NCBI RefSeq assembly: GCF_020921035.1
Contig: NC_063156.1
Location: 11,544,501-11,608,500, forward strand
Direction: 5' to 3'
Length of the DNA stretch: 64,000 nucleotides
From: Rhodamnia argentea
Lineage: Eukaryota; Streptophyta; Magnoliopsida; Myrtales; Myrtaceae
In this document: positions 37,453 through 49,117 of the stretch, one piece after another
Layout: each line of letters opens with the position of its first letter
Position numbering within the stretch: the stretch's first letter is position 1
Notes under the pieces: generated by a model
Seen by the model: the letters and a program-made list of their open reading frames with translations, nothing else
Database searches by the model: none
Told to the model about the DNA's origin: nothing
Made by a program: the position numbers and the translations under genes

Positions 37453-37880
37453 GCATCTGCAAGTCGGTTCAGTTCGCTCTCATCATAGTTCCGAGCATCG
37501 AGATTGAGATTGGCCATTGATTTTGACTTTGAGGTAGTCTTTTTTATATTGAACTATGATAGATTGCGACAGAGCAATCCGATTCTGAGTGGGGATATAT
37601 TAGATCTGTGAGAGGCACATCTCACTCTGTGGCTCTCGCGGGAGATGGACGGATTGTCATCTGAACTCAGGATATTGAACTGAGGAGGAGAACGATGCCT
37701 GGATTAGCCGAGAGAAATGACCAATCCAGTAACGCTTCAGCAAAAATTCAGACGTGGTGCGAGGTGGTCGTGTGAGAATTCAGTTCAGATCTTCTTGTTT
37801 GGTCGTAGAGGTTTGAGAGTATTTACGGTATTTTTTTCGCGCTCGATAGCTTTCCCTTCGAATGTCACAATTTTCTCTTC
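37453..37880 (+). pseudogene. Truncated NST1-like gene remnant
   Basis: 37453-37694 matches the 5' UTR of the gene at 22393, and 37695-37740 matches its first 46 coding bases (start MPGLAERNDQSSNAS). From about 37749 the sequence matches the 3' flank near 29419 (GTGTGAGAATTCAGT). About 7 kb, corresponding to 22439-29418, is missing. A 26-residue reading frame (37695-37775) crosses the join. There is no sign of intron-less retroposition; it looks like an internal deletion after the block was duplicated. Confidence 0.88.
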
Positions 37881-38050
37881 TTGAGCTAAGACGGATAGTA
37901 TGCATTCAGCACACAGAAGATACCAATCTATATATTAGCTCGGCCAACAGTTCCTCCTTCTGTCCTTTAGCTTACACATTACCAAACTCTGAAGTTCGTT
38001 TAAGTGCTAGAGAATGCAAATGATGAAAGCCCAGTTCGTTGCCGGAGTTG

Positions 38051-41000
38051 TCAATGCTGGCTGCTTGGGAGTCTGCTGAGCACAGAATGCTCCGGCTTGT
38101 GCTCGCACTCGAAGTCTAGATGAACGAAGGCTCTTTCCACTTCACGGAGCTCTTCGATCTTTATCTGCAATGATTCTCCGATCGCGTGCGCTTCTTTCAG
38201 CGGCAAATCTTCAGGCAACTCAATGTCTACCTGATATTGTAAGGTAAAAAGTGCATTATACGGACCAGCCGAAATCACCGTATGGAATTGGCACCTAGGG
38301 CATAACAGGTTGAGGAGGCACAACAAATCATTAGCACAAGAACCAGAATTTTACTAACCTCAACAAAGTAAAGGACGCCGAAGGTGTATGCACGAACTGT
38401 GTCAACTCGTTTAATTTGAGGATGGTGTCTAAGGGCTAGGTATGTCAGTTTCTGCAAGACTTCCGGTGGAGCTGATTGCCCAACAAGGGACACTAATACC
38501 AAAAGATTAGCACTGAGAGGCGGTAGGAAGTTTTGTCTTCCTAGATCAAACTTACCATTACAGAATTTTCAGCAAGGAATTGATGAAATCGTGCTCTTTT
38601 TCTTTGTAACATGTTAGTTGACTTGTTTTCATTTTGCATACGGTGTGCGAATAAGGTCAATTGAATATAAATCCCCAGAAAGAGAAAGAAAAGTAGAGAG
38701 AGAGACAGAGAGAGAGAGAGAGAGGAGCTACCGGCATTTTCCATAACTGTGCCAGACCAATTTGATATTGTATAAATAGCAAGCGCTATGGCACCAGCTG
38801 GATCGATCCACCAATAAAACTTATCTCCGAGAACAGCAGCAACTAAACCCACCACATTTGTCACCACATCAAAGTAATGATCCTGGTGGAATTGAAATCT
38901 TGTTCAAACAACCATGCTGTTGAAGCCCTAGTGCAAATGAAAACTTTTTTTGGCTCAACAAGTCCGGTTAATTTGGTCCACCATCTTACCTTTGCATAAG
39001 CACGAACTATTTTGTTCCCCGAGCGTCTGCAGTAGATCCAAAGGATGAGTTTCACTCCGGTTGCCGTCAGCATAATGGTGTACAACCACACTAACTGCTC
39101 TGATGTCATCCTTTCGGAAGGTTGGTTTCTGATGAGTTGCTCGACGGCTTGGACAAGCACCTGAAACCCTGTATCTTGTGGAAAATTAGATTGCTTGCTT
39201 ATGTCATTGGACAGCCATTTGCTATGCAAAATACAGTGTGGTTCTCCTAGTGTTTCCATCAGATCCTGATGAATCTCTAGAAATACTTTGTACCTTTTCT
39301 TTTATTTGTGCTATTCCGATGTGGCAAGATTCACAATAAAGGTTTTGTGAAAGCTTGAAGATCGAATTCCTTCTATGTTTTTGCCATTGGCTTTGCACAG
39401 TTATCTAATCAGATGTATTGCACAGCAAGAAGAAATATCCTAAAGCTATTTTTCCTACACTGCTAATAATGTGAAAGATGTCATTAAATTCTTACACCTG
39501 TGATGAAACATGTCCTATTCATTGAATCCAAATGATGTAAGCACAGGCTAGCAAAGCCGAGAATTGGAGAAACAACTCACCCAGAGTGGCCATGATAGCA
39601 GCGAAGATGATAATGCCCACTGGCTGTACCCGAAGTTTCCCGATAGGATACTTGTATATGTTGATTGATTTCATCGACAAGTGTGTAAACCAAAGGATAC
39701 CGCCGGCCATTAAATCCAGCAACGAATCTAGTGTTGATGCTGCGATGGCTATGGACGCACTCTTCACGGTTGCATATATCTGGTAAAGAAAAACAATTGA
39801 TATCAGGTCATCTAAATCATTTTTGGTGCAAAATTTAATAAGAAGATTTAAATGATGCAGTAAGTTGGAAGGCGTTAGGCGAGTCGAATAAACTCTGACG
39901 TAAACCATTTCCATTTCTATTTGTTATGATAGTGCCAATTACATTTCAGCATAGAGGTTAGCGAAATTTAGCTAAATTATGTCCAAATTCACAATGTAGT
40001 AAAGTTTAGTCCTTGGAGTTCTATCGGCCTTGAATAGATCGCTGCAGTCGTAACTACTTGACTCGTTAGAACTTTCAAAGTATTGCCCTCTTCACTTGCT
40101 CAACATTTCCTTCAATGCACAGAATGCTTAAGCACAAGAGATTCCATGTAATGCATGCACCATAAAGACTTTTTCTATGACCATGTCCCAGCTCAAGAAG
40201 CCATGGAAATCCACGAATGGTGCATTCGAATCACCAGGACAGTAGAATTAACAGTTCTATGCGTACCTTGAACGCGAGCAAGAGCACGTTGGCCCAATTT
40301 GATATTTTCATAGCTCTTTCATGTTGAGCTTGCAGTTTGCTGCTCTGATCTTCATCGACGATGTGAGGCGATTTAAGAGACTCAACCTCTTCAAACGACC
40401 TCAAGGTGGCAAACTGTCTCTCATAGTATTCCTTCTCCCCTGAACAGCCAGGAAATGAATGCGTAATGACTTATTATATTGTAAGAGCACTTCATTTTGA
40501 TCATAGTTCGTTTTCACTAAGACACTGTTTCTTATTCAGAACATATGTATTGTTGGTTTTGGTCATTTGATGTTCACGGAGGTTTAAATCTTTTATGTAT
40601 CAGTTCTGTTTGACAAAAGCTTTTGCTGTTTGGAAACAAACTCAAATATCTAGCTTGAAAATTTACCAAATCCGACATAAAGTTGACTTAGACGAAATAC
40701 ACCCTTCAATAGTAAGCATATTTTTATTGAAGCACTCAAAACCAAAAAGCAAATCAGACATATGAATCTCCATTTGCCATTTATGTGTGAAAACAGAGAA
40801 AACAGAGAGTACTGAGAAGATACAAGCTTTATCATGATATTCGGAAGAGTACACATCTATGCATAAAAAATTGAGCTTAAACTGTGTAAACTACGATTTA
40901 TGACCATATTCTGGAAACTGAAAGGTTACCTTCACAGAGGCCACTGGTCTTGGAAAGGTCGAGATGGAAGGGGGACTCAGGGTCAAGCCCGGACCGGACC

Positions 41001-41182
41001 TTGGCCGGCAACCTCAGGAAGAACTCATGCTTCAGAGCCGAAACAGAGTTGTCAACGTTGTTGTCGTTCGCTTGTGCCCGTGCACCGTCATTCCCATTGT
41101 CCTGACCATTTTTGACGCCGTTTCTCGGCGACAGGAGCGGCGCTTTCGCGTCACGATCCATGCCGTCACCCCAGCTCTCCAT
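38051..41182 (-). CDS. MTP9/10-like manganese-type CDF transporter (copy 2)
   Basis: Seven minus-strand exons with the same phases and sizes as copy 1 except exon 1: 41182-40930, 40439-40267, 39779-39581, 39168-38990, 38882-38732, 38492-38359 and 38230-38051 (1269 nt, 422 residues). Both Mn-type DxxxD motifs are kept (DSLLD at 160-164, DHYFD at 269-273). Splice sites remain canonical; the exon 6 acceptor changed from CTCAG to ATTAG. Differences from copy 1 are mostly conservative (for example [12 protein letters not shown] for [12 protein letters not shown]) and cluster in the N terminus and helix 6. The gene is complete and looks under constraint. Same predicted role: proton-coupled Mn2+ loading of an endomembrane compartment. 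Confidence 0.93.
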
Positions 41183-41289
41183 GGACTTTTGGAACCCAGC
41201 CAGCAACTCAAAACCTCTCTGTATCAGATCAAAGAACTCGAGCAGAATAAATGGAAGCAGACCCCCCACTTCGAGTTGGCAGCTGTGAC

Positions 41290-41329
<40 letters not shown>

Positions 41330-41679
41330 ATAGGAACCCCAAAAAGAGAGAGACCTGTCGTCAAAAAGCAAAAACCAGAGGAACGCCCAAGAGAGAGAGA
41401 GAGAGAGAGAGAGCCCTCATTAGTGCAACTCACTTTTACTCGTTCACTTGCAGAGGGCCATCATGCTTCATCATTTGAATCCAGAATGACCAGCGAATAG
41501 GCAACCCACATGAAAAGGAAAGCTGGCAATCAATTCACCTCATGCAACTTTTCCTTAAAACAAAAGGGGAGAAGGAAAAAAAAAGCGCCTTTCTTGCTGC
41601 AAATTCTTTCTAGAGATCCCCCAAAAACAGAGCACTCCCCCGGCTACAAGCTCGAGGGAAAAAAGCTGGGAGGAAGTGG

Positions 41680-41712
<33 letters not shown>

Positions 41713-42027
41713 CCTTGTCACTTTGTTCAGTAGAAAACTGAGGCGCTGCGCCTGTAGTTGTACACGCTTCTTGAATGCATGAAGCCGTATGTATTGCTTC
41801 AGAGGCACAAAGGTGCTCCCCCACCCCAACCCACAGTTTTCTTAAAGATTCTCAATTTTAACAAATCCAATAATTAACAAGAAACATTTTGTAATTTGAA
41901 ATAAGATGAAAATAATATATTGATTTCTTTTTATTTTTATTTTTAGCAAGATTGTGGATCCAATATTCGATAATATTTAGAATAATTGACAAAAGAACAA
42001 AAAAGAAGACACATTTATCATGCCTTG
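41183..42027 (-). promoter_or_regulatory. Upstream region of MTP copy 2
   Basis: It aligns with 33231-34066 but contains simple repeats absent or shorter in copy 1: an A33 run at 41296-41328 (poly-T on the gene strand), a GA run at 41392-41412 and (GAT)9 at 41684-41711. These lie in the presumed 5' UTR or promoter and could alter expression; that is inference. Confidence 0.5.
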
Positions 42028-42119
42028 GTGGGTTTTGGAAGGTTGCTCATTAAGTGGACACGTAGTTCCTTTTTTGGACAAGTCTAGGTAAGCTTCGAAC
42101 ACCTGTCAATTTTAATCTT

Positions 42120-43050
42120 CTTTTTTTTTTTTTTTTTGAAATCTTCTCATGCATTGGCTTTTGGCTTCCTTTGGATTCCTCAGGCCTTACTATATTCTTA
42201 TATTGCTCATTGGGTCCCCCTCATCCTCTCTGCCATGTGCTTAGCTATGGTGGGTTGCGCAAGCTGGTCACCTTGCTTCGCGGAAAACGTGATGTTTCGC
42301 AAAAAAAAAAAAAAAAAAAATCTTTTCGAGAAGTCATTTTGTGTAAAATCATTATATTTTTCCGTATTTGATTGAGACCTAAAAATAAAATAGAAAATAT
42401 TTTTCGTCTTTTGGTAAGGAAAATCTCATTCGATTTCCTACGTCATCGTTTGGCCGAAAATTGCTGACGTAAATCTGATTGTCTTATGTGACATGGCCGG
42501 TGCTAACGTGGATATATTTTGTACTTTTTAAAAAAAATGACAAAAAAAATATTTTTGATTTTGTCGATATTATTTATAAATTTTTTATTTCTTTTTCTTT
42601 TTACCTCCGCCGATGAGCTCAGAGCCTTGCCCGTCTCGAGCAAGGCCGAGCCTCGTGTGAGCTCGACCTCACATGTGACCGGTTGCCGAATATCGCTGTG
42701 GCTAGCGATCGGCATAGGAAGAAAGAAAAGAAAAAATTTTAAAAAAATTAAAAATTATTAAACAAAGCAAAAAATAAAAAGGAAGGAAAAGAAAAGAAAT
42801 AAAAACAAAAGTAGCTAAAAAAAAGAAATGTGAAGGAAAGCATGGAGGAAAGAGGAGGGAAAATGATTTCCTCCTCTCTTCAAAAAGAGGAAATCATTTT
42901 CTCCACTTTTGAATGTGTTTTTTCAACTGGTGAAAAATATTTTCCTTAACTAGATTATGTTCTATGAACCAAATGCCTAAAAATCTGTAATTCTTTTGCT
43001 ATAAGTTTGTTTTCCGTGAAATAAATGGAGCATTTCTTTTTCTCACTTTT
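42120..43050. mobile_element. Copy-2-specific insertion block (transposon-derived)
   Basis: The flanks (GTTCCTTTTTTGGACAAGTC at 42067 and GAATTTGATTGAGTCA at 43073) are adjacent in copy 1 (35686-35782). The inserted ~0.9 kb includes an A20 run at 42301-42320 and an AT-rich MITE-like part with a GC-rich centre near 42600-42720. No terminal repeats or target duplication were defined, so the class is open. Confidence 0.45.
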
Positions 43051-43204
43051 TTTTGGGCCAAATTTTTTTGGGAATTTGATTGAGTCACTTGGTTGAGAAC
43101 ATGGACAAGAGGGTGGAAGAAAAAAAAATTGAGAAAACCAGAATAAAAAAGTCCACGAAGGAGCACTTTCCAATTAGAGTTTTTCAGGAATAAAATATGG
43201 TCAA

Positions 43205-43470
43205 TGATTCCGTACTACGATTTGGCTGAGGGACTTTAGGACACCCTTGGAGAAATGCACCGGGTATCGTAGCTAATCGAGTAGCTCTGGAAGCATGCGT
43301 ACAAGCTCGTGACTAGGGACGTGATCTTGCTTGTGAGGATAATGAAATTATCCGTGAGGCTAGCAAATGGAATCCTACACTAGATGCTGCTTGTGAAGTA
43401 TGCAAGGAGACCAAATTTGAATTCAGGACAATGGATACTTTGTAATCCGCTATTTCCCATTCGTTCTCGT
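43205..43470. other. Copy-2-specific ~265 bp insertion, unidentified
   Basis: The copy-1 counterpart runs directly from ATATGGCCAA to TTGAGATTGGGCTCATGC (about 35885-35915). In copy 2 the two halves are separated by this insert. It has a moderately open frame with one stop, but no recognised domain. Confidence 0.4.
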
Positions 43471-44919
43471 AATATCATGATTGGGTTCATCCTAAGCTTA
43501 ATGCATATCTTGTTTGGGACCGTGAAGAATGAAATGAAATGAAGTTATGTCGTTTGAACTCGTATAGCTAGCTTGCACATAGACATGAGCTGGATCAAAT
43601 TTACATTTTACTTTTATTTGTGATTATCTCAGTCAACCCCTATACACTTTACCTTGTCTCGATTAATCCCTTGAGATTTTATTGCTTATCTCAATTTGGC
43701 CACGAATATTAATTTAAATGACTGCTTTGACGAAGTCCGAGACACATGGCATCACATACAGAAGCTCTGATCTGACCTTTAATGATGGTAAAATTCTGAT
43801 GACACGTCGTTTTTCTATTCGATGTGTTTGTAAGTCACATGTTCATTTCACGATCTTTCTTAGTTCACGAAAAGTTGGAATTTGTATTGGAAGGCAAAAG
43901 GGTGAACACTACATGAACTAGGCTCTCTATCCTTAAATTAATCACTAAGATATGAATTTAAGCACCTGCACTACGCAAGCTAACTGTCAAATGATTATTA
44001 ATGTATCGTCTGTTCTCATTATACGGAAAATCAATAAGCTCTCTCTAAGCACGTCTGACTTGTGCCCGTTCAACAATTGCTCCCAAGGCAGACGCTGAAG
44101 AACCTTACATAATTTTTTAAAGCAGGAAGTTGCACGCTTGAGAATCTGTGTGGTGGTAGAAGCCGTAATTGTGATTTAAGGCCAGATTAAGACATAAATA
44201 AAATTGTAAAATGGCTTACCGAGCCAAATTAATCTATAAAAGTTAAGTTGACCTAGATAAAAATGTAAATTTTTTAGGTGATGATGATGGAATGAAATGA
44301 CTGGTAAATGGGGTTGTATCTTCATTTGGTCTTCGTCATCATGATTCATCATCGTCGTGTGCTTCTGCAGAATTAAATTTTTTTTCCATTGAAGATGGTG
44401 GGTTCGGGGCAAACTATTTTGGGAATCCTAGGAGCACTAATTGCTCATTGCAGTTGGTGTCTTGAAGCTTTAAATGGAACTTGGAGAAATAAATGGTGCA
44501 AACATTTATTGACACTTCCTAATGCAGGAATCAGACTAAGTTATGAATGCACCCCATTAGGACATGCTCCTAAATAGAGTTAACCTTCTTCAAGGTTGGC
44601 TGTGAGGATGTTTAACCCCCACCACCCTGCAACAAGCTTGTAACTTTGGCTATATAATTCAATAAGCGGGAAAATTATAAAAAAAAAAAAAAGTCTTAAA
44701 CACATCGTACTTTTGCCAATTCGGTTCTAAATCTTGTAATTATGTCAATTGAATCCTAAAATTGTTTACGTTCTGCCAATTAAATCCATCCGATCAATTT
44801 TAACCGGAAATCGCTAACGTGGACAATATCTTTTATTTTAAGTTTTTTTTTTTTACTTTTTATAATTTTTTATTTTTGTTTTATTTTTTCTGATTTCTTT
44901 TTTTTACCGTGGCCAATGG

Positions 44920-47829
44920 TAGAGAATGCCATTTGGGCCCGTGGGCCCGGAACCGGTCCGTTGACCGGCCCGGAACTGGCCCGTTGACCGGGCCCACGGT
45001 TCCAACCCGGGAACCGTGGGAACCGGCTTGAACCGCCGGTTCGGGGCCGGTTCGGAACCGTGAAGAAAAAAAAAAAAAAAAAAGGCGGGGCCCGGGGGCG
45101 GAGAGCCGTTGAGCTCTGCCCGGGCCCCGCCCAGCCCCCCTCTCCCCCCACCTCCCCCTCTTTGGGCCGTTGCTAAAAATTAAAAAAAAAATTAAAATTA
45201 ATTCTTGCCTATAAATACATATGCTCCCTCTTTCATTTTTGTCACAAATTCTCTGAACAATCTCTCGAATTCTCTACGAAATCCTCTCAAATCGCTCAAA
45301 TTCTCCCAATTCTCTCAATCCCGACTCAATTCTCTCAATCGGATTTCCGATCAATTCTCTCAAAAATGGCAAGTGGAAGCGGAAATGCCGACAAGGGCAA
45401 GATGACTATGGGAGATTCCGAGTATCCCATTCCCGAATATGATCCTCGTGAGTATGCAAGTTGGGAAGACGATGACGATAATATCAACTATGTCCCGATT
45501 CCGAACGTCGAGCACATCCCAACACAAAAAAGTCTTCATCCTCCCACCGGTGTCGAAGAAGCGTCAACGGCAAATGAGCCGGACCCGAAGGGCCAAGATA
45601 ATACATCTGACTTGTGGCTACACTTCGACAAGGTACGTGATGAAGGCGAAGGTAAGTATAATATAAAATGTAAATATTGTTCGCAAACATATAAATTTAC
45701 GAAAGAAGACGGCTACGGAACATTCCGTCGGCATTTGACGAAAAAACATCCAACGCAAGCGGGGATCGACAATACGCAACAACAAATTTCCGGGTACGCC
45801 ACTTCTAATCCTCATCCTATATTTCGTTTCACTGAAGCACTTTATAAACAAACATTAGGTGAATATGTTGCCCTTGATCATGCTCCGTTTAATATTGGTG
45901 AAAATTTTAATATGAAACATTTGATAAATACTGTGTTGGTTCCTCAAGCGCCAATTATTCCAAAAAATACTCTTAAACGCAAAGTTTTTCATCTTTATAA
46001 AAAAGGAAAAAAATCTTTAGCAAAATTTTTTGCGGAATTCAATGGACGTGTGCATATAGGTAGCGATATTTGGAGTGATCCTTGGCAAATTCATTCTTAT
46101 ATGGGTGTCACGTATGATTGGATAGGTGACGATTGGACGATTCAAAAAAGACTTATTGCATTCCGAGTTTTTGATGAAAAACATTCGGCTCATAATATTT
46201 ATAGAATAATTAGGCAAGTTTTAGAAGAATATAATTTAATAAATAAAGTATTTTCAATTGGTTTTGATAATGCCGCCGCAAATACCGCTTCTATTCCCGA
46301 ATTAGAAAATATTTGTAAACCCACTTTTGGCGGACAATTTTTTCACATTAGATGTGCTTGTCATGTTTTAAATTTATGTGTACAAGATGGTTTACGAACT
46401 CTTGACACTTCTCTCGCCCCAATAAAGAGTACAGTTAAATTTTTATGGAGTCGTCCCCATTGTATGAAATCATGGGGAAAATTTTGTAAACAAAATGGGA
46501 GAAGGGCAAGAAGATTTCCAAAAGATATTCCGACTCGTTGGAATTCTACGTACGAGTTGCTTCGGCAAACTTTTGAATATAAAGATTTATTATGTATGTT
46601 TATTTCACAAAATATTCCCGAAATTACTTTACTTCCTCAACATTAGGACGTTTGCAAGAAAATTTTAGATATTTTGAAAATTTTTAATGATGCTACTAAG
46701 ACTTTATCTGGTATTTATTATCCTACTACGCATTTATTTTTAATAGAGTGTGTTAATATTAGTAGTGTTTTTAGTGAATATGAAAATGATATCGAATTAG
46801 GTCGAACTATTTTAGTAATGCGAGAAAAATGGTTGCATTATTATTTGTAAATTCCTCTTGTCTATTTCATTGGTATTGTTTTTGATCCACGTATTAAATT
46901 AGACGGTTTACAAGATTATTTGAATGTGTATTATCATGATTGTTTACATTTGGAAGATTCAATAGATATTTCAAATATAGTAGGAGATGTTAAAGAATCT
47001 ATAGTAGCATTATATGGAGAATTTTGTAGTAGATATGGTTTAAGTGATTACGGATCTTTACAATCCACTGCCTCACGTAGCGAAGGTGGTAGTTCACTTA
47101 GTAGAGGGTATAATATGCTTAAGAGTAGGCAAAAAAAAAACAAAAATGGGCAACGGGTAGTATTTCTGAATTAGAAAAATATTTAACCACTCAATTTGAG
47201 TTTCGTGATGCAGAACATAGTACAGATTTCGAAATCCTGAAGTGGTGAAAGAGTCACCAAATCGATTATCCAGTTCTCGCCCTCATCGCTTGTCGGATAT
47301 TAGCAACCCCTTCTTCAACGGTTGCGGTTGAACAAGCATTTAGTGCTGGAGGATTAATTTTGGATTCTCGCCATTCAAGATTAAGCCCGGACTCTGTGGA
47401 AGTTCAAGCTTGTGTCGGCGATTGGACGAGGGCGAAATATCAACACCAAGAGTTAGATCGTGAACACGAATTTTTTAGCGATGATGTTGGAGATACCACC
47501 GCCACGGGTACCACAACGGGTAGCGACGATTGACGATGAGGTAAGTTGGGGTTCTCAAATGTAAAATAACTACATAGGCTTTGATTCTTCTATCCCCAAG
47601 AAGATATGTAGGCGCTTAATGATAATTCATTAAGTTCAAGCCCATTCCTCCTCTCTCTTTTTTCCCCATATTTTATTACAATGTACAATTTAATTATATT
47701 TTATAATTTATAATTTATTATGTTTATTTTATTATTTATTATTTTAAAAATTAATATTAAAAAAGGAATCGGAATGAACCGCCGGTTCTCGAACCGGAAC
47801 CGGCGGTTCCACCGAACCGGCCGTGTATA
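44920..47829 (+). mobile_element. hAT transposon (formerly autonomous)
   Basis: A transposase-bearing element nested in the TIR element. The tentative left end is TAGAGAATGCCATTTGGG and the right end is CCGTGTATA. The 8 bp flanks GCCAATGG and GCCGGTGG match at 6 of 8 positions. Subterminal regions contain repeated GGAACCGG/CCGGTTCC motifs (44947-45060, 47775-47820). Boundaries are provisional; element identity rests on the transposase. Confidence 0.7.
45366..47533 (+). pseudogene. hAT transposase (Ac/RICESLEEPER-like), broken
   Basis: The first 426 codons (45366-46646) are open. They include a BED zinc finger (C102, C105, H123, H128) and the DDE-fold segments GSDIWSDPW and FSIGFDNAAAN. The frame then stops at 46644 (TAG) and about 46848 (TAA), shifts frame near the A10 run at about 47132-47141, and stops again near 47246 (TGA). 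The C-terminal hAT dimerisation domain is still readable (AVEQAFSAGG ... VEVQACVGDW), ending at 47533. The protein would have cut and pasted hAT elements with 8 bp target duplications. Three stops plus a frameshift mean this copy is inactive, though decay looks modest. Confidence 0.9.
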
Positions 47830-48187
47830 GCCGGTGGAGTCACATGGCCCTCACCAACCATAAGTGAGGCTAGCGAAGCTCTTATCGATGGCAGTGCCAC
47901 AATAAAAAAGAAAAGCAAAGAAGGAAAAGAGAAGAAAATAAAATAAAACAAAAAAATAAAAAATTAGAAAAAAATATTAAGTCATGTTAAAAATTCCTCA
48001 CATCAACGTCGGTCATGCCATATAGAACGGTCGGTGTTCACATTAGCAATTTTTCCCCAAAATTAATCGTATGGACTCAATCGACGTAACATGAAAAATT
48101 TTAGAACTCAATTGACACAATTAAAAAGTTTAGGACTCAATTGGCAAAAATGCAATACGCGTAGTACTTTTTGAACAATTATCTCTC

Positions 48188-48615
48188 GAGTAGCCAGCCT
48201 GCTATCTCAGGCAGAACTCTATGAACCAACGTAGAAACTCAATACCAGTCAATTCGTTTCTTGCTCCAACTACATCTACCACAATACCCAATCCACCACC
48301 CCCATTCATATATACCAACACATCCAACCCAACCAAATACAGAGGAACTTTTTTTTCACCCTTCTGAACAGAACGTGCAAAGAAAAAAATTGAAGATAAA
48401 GAGCTCTCATGAAACTTTTCATGTCAAACGAGTTTCACTTTGGAAGTCGCAATTGATTCTAAGTTGGCCGCCCCACCGCTGTAGTTTCGCCATGGCTTAC
48501 TTCGAACATCGACTATGCCCGACGGAACATCCACCGGATCCGACAATCCCGAATGCTCAACAAGTCGCAAAATGCATGAGAATGAATCGAGTTGTGTGGC
48601 GACCTTGATTTCTCG
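48188..48615. other. Continuation of duplication copy 2 between transposons
   Basis: It resumes the copy-2 alignment (CTGCTATCTCAGGCAG at 48199-48214) and weakly matches 36770-36900 around 48440-48560. The minus frame at 48645-48424 is open but its copy-1 counterpart is in a different frame with stops. Not called as a gene. Confidence 0.45.
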
Positions 48616-49117
48616 GTTTTGAATAGAGGTGTCTATATGGGTCAACGACCTACTTTTTTTAACTCAACTTTTATATACTTGGATCATATATAAGTTCACA
48701 AAATTTAAAAAATAAATCAAATATGGGTTTAACCTTATAAAGCCTATTCAAATATGAGTTTTAGCTCAATGTACTTTCAATCCATTTTTGACCCATGGCT
48801 TATAGCTTTCTAAGTCCCCCACCGCCCACCGCCACCACCCGTCACAGTTGCCTCCCGGTGCCGCCACCGCTGGCCGCCCGCCACCGCCACCACCCGCCAC
48901 CACCACCTCCCGTGGGGCTCGATCTTAGGAAGGCGAAACACCGTTACCAATGATCATCTTACTCTTCCCTCTTTCGCGCGAACACCGTTACCACTCCTGT
49001 TGCTTCTCTCTCCAACACCACGGCCTGGATCCCCACGCGTGCAAAGGCCCACCCGCACGTGTAAAGATAGAGATAGAGATAGAAAGAGAGAGCGCCCTTC
49101 CCCACGCATGGCCATAT

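Larger units (their letters stand above)
44669..48187. mobile_element. Long-TIR DNA element (Mutator-like) carrying a nested hAT
   Basis: Both ends carry long inverted repeats rich in the phrase GCCAATT(C/G)(G/A)(G/A)T(T/C)CTAAA (left 44690-44830; right inverted at 48000-48170). The aligned region of copy 1 (about 36680-36720) lacks the block, so it inserted after the duplication. Exact ends and a 9 bp duplication were not resolved. A hAT element sits inside it. Confidence 0.6.
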
